From Seison nebaliae (lineage: Eukaryota > Rotifera > Pararotatoria > Seisonacea > Seisonidae), in assembly GCA_023231475.1 (NCBI GenBank), contig JALJEE010002731.1, positions 1 through 59,041 on the forward strand: a stretch of 59,041 bases of DNA, read 5' to 3'. The position numbers and the translations under genes are program-made. Below the pieces are notes generated by a model, which was given only the letters and a program-made list of their open reading frames with translations, had not been told where the DNA came from and did not search any database. Shown in pieces: positions 53,699-59,041 of the stretch. How positions within the stretch are numbered: the stretch's first letter is position 1; every line of letters begins with the position of its first letter.

Positions 53699-56499
53699 AT
53701 GACGACATTTCTCGTTGCGACAACACCACCTAATACGGAATACTTCTCTAAATCCGTCAAACAATCCACGAACAATGATTCGAATAAAATGAATTTATGT
53801 TGCAATCAACTCTCACCTGAAACCAACATCAGTGAACCAGGAACATGTAATCAGTTGAACGGTAGTGCCACCAATATGGAGAAGTTGAACGGTCAGAAAT
53901 TCTCAGTTTTGCCTTCACCATCACCACGATCAAATGGCACCTCCTCCACATCCTCCACCATTTTCCCTTCTCCTAATTCGACTTATTCGAGAGAACGTCG
54001 ACTACCGCCAGGTGAACCATATAATTGGCCACAATACAAGAACGAAAAAGATTATGAATATATCGTTGGAATGGCGACGAAATTAGCGGAAGTGAAGCAG
54101 CAACAGCGACAACAAGAACAGGATCAGGATCTGTTGAATGATCAAAGGAATTTATTGACTATCATCGAACAGAATGGTTGTTGGAATAATGATAATGATT
54201 ATAAGATCGGAAAGAGTTAGTTGATTTAAATTATTTTATTTGATGATTATTATGATGAACAGATAGCAATATAAATGAGAACGAAGTGAAAAATCTGAAA
54301 TTGTATTCGAATGTCTCGGAATTGATGCAGCAATCGACGGAGGAAATGAACGAGTCGACATATGATGAAACGAATCCAATCAGTTTAGTTCACACCTCAT
54401 CTTCTTCTTCTTCTTCTTATTCTTTCTCCCTTCTTTCCAACTAATCAACTTCTACTTGATATGATAATGAATCGCGAGGGAATTATTAATTAACTCATTT
54501 CACTTTATTACTCTTTTATCCCTCGATTATTCGTCGATGATTAGTGTTGTTGTTATAATGAAATTAGGAATTCATGCATTCATTCCCATTCCTCCCAAAT
54601 ATTAACTTCTCATGTTTGATTCCGATATTTCTATGCCCCATACTCATTATTAGCAATTGCCCTTATATGAATAATTGATGAAATAACAGAGAAGGAGAAA
54701 TGGTAGTAATAGAACGTGATGATAGATAAATTCCATTAATTTTTTTCTTCCAGTTTATTATATTGCTCTTTCTCTCTTTTTTCTTCCTTCTAATCGAAAC
54801 CGACTGGTTGAACTCCACCTCGTCGCTCTCCCTCCCCACAAACCATTTCGATAACAAATAGAAAAGATCGACATTATCAAAAATGCAGAAAGTCTATCAA
54901 ATATTTTTCATTCACTTTATTCGCCATCTACTCGCCACACCATCCAAAATACATCCAATTCAACCAATAACAATAATGGAAGTGGTATCGATGAATCGGG
55001 CGGAAATGATTTTGAACTAAAAGTATCACTCGACTCTCTACTATCATATCCGGAGGAGACCGCACAGTCGTTGTTGGAAAATAAAATCAGCAACATATCT
55101 TCTGTCACCACCACCATCTCCATTGCCACCACCACTATCACTACATTGAGTAATATGCAATCGATGAGGAATAAGAAGAACATCTCCTCCTTCAATCTAT
55201 TCGACAATAACACGACGAACAGTAACTTAATTACTACCAATTCAAACTATTGTCCCACTTTATTTGGCGACTATTCGAATTCGGACGCAAAAACTCTTTT
55301 CTCACAATTGGGAAATCAATCCTCCTATTTCTCAACATTACTACAACACAATCAGACGAATGACACACAACCCGAAACGCAGTCGATAGCACCGCAGGAG
55401 CTGCAACCAAATAAGAGGAAATTCAACAACGACATTTCGGACGACTTATTTAATGGGAAGAAAGCGAAACACAACGACAATTCGGTCAATCTCAAAAGTT
55501 ATTATATTTTCCATTCTTTACCAGTTTCCAGTCTTCTCGTTGAGGAGGAGGAGAGACGAAATCTTATTAATCATGTTTAGGAGAATTAGTGTTGAGTTGA
55601 GGATAGCTGGAAGGCATTGACCATTATTTGCACTTAATCGAATGCCACTTAATGTCATTAAGTTAGGAAGAATGAGAAGGAAAACCTGAAAAAGATGGAG
55701 ATTCGTTGAGGGCTGAAATTCAACGATTAGACGTTGGAAATTGAGGAGGAGAATATTAGGAATCATCTACTCAAGATCACCTACTGTTAATGGTTGAGCA
55801 TTAGGAGATTTTTATGATTTCTCCTCCCTATGATTTGTAATTTGCATCTTATTTCTGCTCGAATTCATGTCACGATTAAGCAGATAATTTAGGAAGGAAA
55901 TCTGATAATCGAAACAGTGATCGATGAGTCTAAGTTGAGGTTATGACTAATCAAATTTCATTAGCCATCTGCTGGATTCCATTTATTTGTTTGTGGTAGA
56001 TGATTATTCCAATAAGTTTAAAGGAGAGTGTTGGATGGAATATTAATCAAAAATGAGCGAGATATTTCCTAATTATTCTCATTGGTCCGATTACATCTCA
56101 TTTTCTTTCCTTTTCAATCTTGCAGACACGAACGACGCAAATGACTTATGTCGGCAATTAGTGAAATCGGAAAAGAAGACTGAATTGCAAACGACAAATT
56201 TCCCATCAAATCGATGCTCTACACAAATCTTGAATACGAACGAACAACTTCGACAACAACAACAGCAACAACAGAATTCAAATGACGTTCGACATCGAAC
56301 AAACAATAATTCGTCAACTTCTTCTACATCATCGAATAATTCATTTAATTCTTCATCATCTGCTAATCAATCGATTAGTACATCAGCTTCCGGTGTTTCC
56401 AACAACAACAATACCAACAACAGTAATAATGGTAACAATTCCAATAGTTCTAATAGTAATACGTCTCCCAATAACAACAACAACAATAACAACAGCAAC

Positions 56500-56531
<32 letters not shown>

Positions 56532-57139
56532 CAACAATAGTAATAGTCAAAATCCGAGCAACAGTGGAACTGGACAAATTCAGTTGTGGCAATTCCTCTT
56601 GGAATTGTTGAGTGATACGAACAATGCGAGTATCATTACATGGGAGGGAACGAATGGTGAATTTAAATTGATCGATCCAGATGAAGTAGCGAGGAAATGG
56701 GGAACGAGAAAATCGAAACCGAATATGAATTATGATAAATTAAGTAGAGCTTTACGTTATTATTATGACAAAAATATTATGACGAAAGTGCATGGTAAAC
56801 GATATGCATACAAATTCGATTTCCACGGTCTCGCTCAAATGAGTTGTGGTGCTAATACCAGTAGTCTTACAGGCAATACTACGCATTTAGGTAATCCTTC
56901 AGGTTTAGGAATTGCAGGTGCTGTTAATGTTATGGCAGCGTCACATCACATTAATCAGATGATGATTGCCGCCGCAGCAGCTGCCAATGGTTATACGATG
57001 AATGATCCAAGATTAATCATGTTGATGAATGCTGCAGCTGCCGCACAAAATGATCCTTCACTCTATTCAAGATGTTCCGTCACATCCAATTCTCTTGGTT
57101 TGCATCAGATGGCAGCATTAGCTTCCGTTGCAGCCGCCC

Positions 57140-57176
<37 letters not shown>

Positions 57177-57451
57177 GCAACAACAACATCAGGATCAATC
57201 GATTCATTCGTTTGATTCGAATGGGAATTCTGGTGATGAGATGAAGAGTGAAGAGAAGACGTCATTACCAAACGGTAATCATACTGATGAAACGTCCATT
57301 GATTCCACACACTCCCTAATCAATGTTCCAGTTAAAGCTGAATCAATCGTAGTCAGCAGTAGTTGCGATAACACGAATAATCTTAATGGTAATTCAGCTT
57401 CTTATATGTCGAGTGAAACGGCTTTACAATTATTACGTTTACAACAATATC

Positions 57452-57500
<49 letters not shown>

Positions 57501-57849
57501 GCAGCAGCAACAACAACAACAACGACATGATCAATTTGTCACTCAATCTATCTACCAACAACAACAACAACAACATCAACAACAGCAACATCAACAAAGA
57601 CAACATCAGAATCAGCAATCCGCACAACCGACTGGTCAACAATCGTCAGTTTTAACATCAAGTCTAATGTCCAATTTCCTTTATAACAACGTCACCAGTT
57701 CGAATGGTACCATAACGCCAACCGACAATAATGGTGGTAGTAATACGACTAGGTTAGGTGAAATGAATGAAAAGAAGAAGAATGATTCATTCATTTCGAA
57801 GGAGAAGGAACTGCTAAAACAGTTAGCTCGACCCAATTTATGTCGATGA
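53699..57849 (+). CDS. ETS-domain transcription factor, ERG/FLI class
   Basis: Predicted exons 53699-54215, 54263-54382, 54862-55497, 56126-57849; phases agree and give 998 residues. The ETS domain, about 575-665, reads [20 protein letters not shown], then [20 protein letters not shown], then [38 protein letters not shown], nearly identical to vertebrate ERG/FLI1 and fly Ets65A/Ets21C. It binds GGAA-core DNA. Everything outside is Ser-, Asn- and Gln-rich, and I see no pointed (SAM) domain, so the protein resembles the isoforms or relatives lacking it. An Ala-rich, [11 protein letters not shown]-containing block follows the ETS domain. The start is the first ATG in a frame open upstream to 53540, so an upstream exon is possible. 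The 479-bp and 628-bp introns are the least certain. Confidence 0.88.
56470..57523 (+). repeat. Asn- and Gln-coding runs flanking the ETS domain
   Basis: Poly-Asn (AAC/AAT) at about 56470-56541 lies just before the ETS domain. Poly-Gln (mostly CAA) lies at about 57140-57187 and 57447-57523 after it. The ETS domain itself is free of them. Confidence 0.85.
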
Positions 57850-58241
57850 ACTGCCATTTTTTTCTTCAAACATTCTCCTTTCTATTCTTTTTATACGTGA
57901 TCTCTAATTATTCGAATCTTTTCCTTTATTTTATTATATTTTCCAACATCATTTATTAAGATATATCATTATCTCTATAAATATTTTTATTTCGTCAAAC
58001 GATCATTTATGGATCAATTCTCCTCAACTAATCAATCCACTCTCTCAGCAAGATTATCATGTCATCAAATGGAACCATCACAATATTCTCTCACCTCAAT
58101 TTATTGCCTTTTTTAAGAAGGTGTTCGATCGCATCCAAATTCCATTTCGACTTGGGACGCATTTTCCATTCTACAATTTCTGCCATACATTTTTACAATT
58201 TTATAAACTATTAGACCGTTAACCTTACATTAATCTCCAAC
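57850..58241. other. Convergent 3' region
   Basis: About 390 bp between the stops of the ETS gene (plus) and the edge gene (minus). A/T-rich; no gene is seen. Confidence 0.45.
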
Positions 58242-59041
58242 TTAGCATTGACTTATCTGTCTCTGATAAACTTCATTTGATCTCCCACTGTTTGACTTCA
58301 CTGTTTGAAATTGATCTCTATCACTTGAATGATCTAACTGACCGATTGGACTTGTTTGATTTTTCTTCGATCTGTGTCGATTCTTTCGTTTGTCGATAAA
58401 ATCTCTCATGAGTTGTGAAGAATAATGGGAATATGTGAATTTATTTCTTGATTTCATCTCATCATCTAACTAAAAACTGATTTCCACAATATTCCTATAA
58501 CTTTTGAATTGATAATTTACATATAACGTTAGATCACTCCTAGTAAAATATTATTCACGGTAAAAGTCATATGCCTCATTCCATATTAACTCAAGTGTCA
58601 GTTCACGATCTATTACTGGTTCCTTATTGTCCTGTCTTTTCTCTGATGGGTTTTGTAATCGATGCTGTTCTTCGACACCTGAATGAAGAAAGCGTTATAG
58701 TTTATTCTACCCCGTACTCTTCGAATTTGTTTTTAACTTTGTTTTAAGTTATCATATTGGTGAAGATTAATTTGAATGAGAATTTTTTTTTTTTTTATTT
58801 TTTTTTTATTTTAAGACGCGGAATGCCCATAGGGTAAAGCGTAAAGAAAATCAATAAGTGAAGGAAAATTGTTACCGGAAATAAACTCACGACCACGAGA
58901 CAACCCATCCCTCAGATGAATAGGAATAAATGATTCGAGATTAAAATTGCTTACGAGTCCTTCCAACTCTTCCATGGAGATGGGATATTGTAAGGCATAG
59001 TATTGGCAGAAAAATTTTGCAGGACTGTTGAATTGTTCACA
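58242..59041 (-). CDS. Unknown protein, last three exons, cut by window edge
   Basis: The minus-strand frame starting at the window edge reads CEQFNSPAKFFCQYYALQYP, then ISMEELEGLVSNFNLESFIP, and splices at 58876 to 58678-58559 (VEEQHRLQNP, then LTLELIWNEAYDFYH) and on to 58465-58242 (DEMKSRNKFTYSHYSSQLMR and a basic, Ser/Gln-rich tail ending QRQISQC). All phases agree for 169 codons plus a stop. If the last junction is wrong, the protein simply ends at the TAA at 58551 and the final 71-codon ATG ORF stands alone. The first intron contains a long A/T homopolymer tract. I recognise no family; most of the gene lies to the right. Confidence 0.55.

Noticed and set aside
56053-56125. ATG start directly before the last ETS exon as an alternative first exon
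   Set aside because: The stretch is pyrimidine-rich and ends in CTTGCAG, so it reads better as intron end than as coding; not excluded as an alternative promoter.
57439-57655. Poly-Asn and poly-Leu ORFs across the Gln tract of the ETS gene
   Set aside because: Frame shadows of the CAA repeat.

Overview
This looks like nuclear DNA from a small-genome invertebrate animal. It is AT-rich by eye, gene-dense between about 12.5 and 49 kb, and the introns I could place are mostly 44-70 bp with GT...TTTCAG-type ends. Animal-specific families fix the kingdom: a class III POU factor, an ERG/FLI-class ETS factor, a SMAD with MH1 and MH2 domains, GLG1, MESD and SLC20. A CFAP44 gene with an intact reading frame implies motile cilia or flagella somewhere in the life cycle. 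I cannot fix the phylum. Long Asn and Gln runs in regulatory proteins and several loosened protein motifs suggest a fast-evolving lineage. Many raw ORF starts here are TTG or GTG, so I re-chose ATG starts and rebuilt splice junctions by phase. All exon joins are my own predictions and have no transcript support.

Layout. 0-6.4 kb: the 5' end of an SLC20 phosphate transporter (minus, cut by the window edge), 3.4 kb of non-coding DNA with a striking 35-bp hairpin, then an intronless POU3 gene (minus). 6.3-12.5 kb: a largely non-coding stretch upstream of POU3 with octamer motifs and one doubtful 131-codon ORF. 12.5-18.9 kb: an 11-exon CFAP44 gene (minus). 20.3-24.3 kb: GLG1 (plus), with a TATA/Inr-like promoter. 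25.1-26.2 kb: an SLC35D-type nucleotide-sugar transporter (minus). 26.3-28.9 kb: intergenic, with a possible gene relic. 28.9-36.7 kb: two tightly packed minus-strand ORFs (171 and 2414 codons, 34 bp apart), neither recognised. 37.2-42 kb: NDUFS6, a very divergent SMAD, and CHMP7. 42.4-45 kb: two unrecognised intronless genes. 45.4-49 kb: MESD, a SUMF2-like protein and MRPS14, all plus. 49-53.7 kb: non-coding. 53.7-57.8 kb: an ERG/FLI-class ETS gene. Right edge: the last exons of an unrecognised minus-strand gene.

How it fits together. There is no single pathway locus. The middle is a packed block of housekeeping genes (secretory pathway: GLG1, SLC35D, MESD, SUMF2-like; mitochondrion: NDUFS6, MRPS14; membrane remodelling: CHMP7). 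It is flanked by two developmental transcription factors, each with several kilobases of empty upstream DNA, which is the usual arrangement for genes with large cis-regulatory regions. The items most worth following up are the divergent SMAD, the NDUFS6 that lacks two of four zinc ligands, the 34-bp-spaced gene pair, the near-perfect hairpin and the unrecognised 2414-residue protein.
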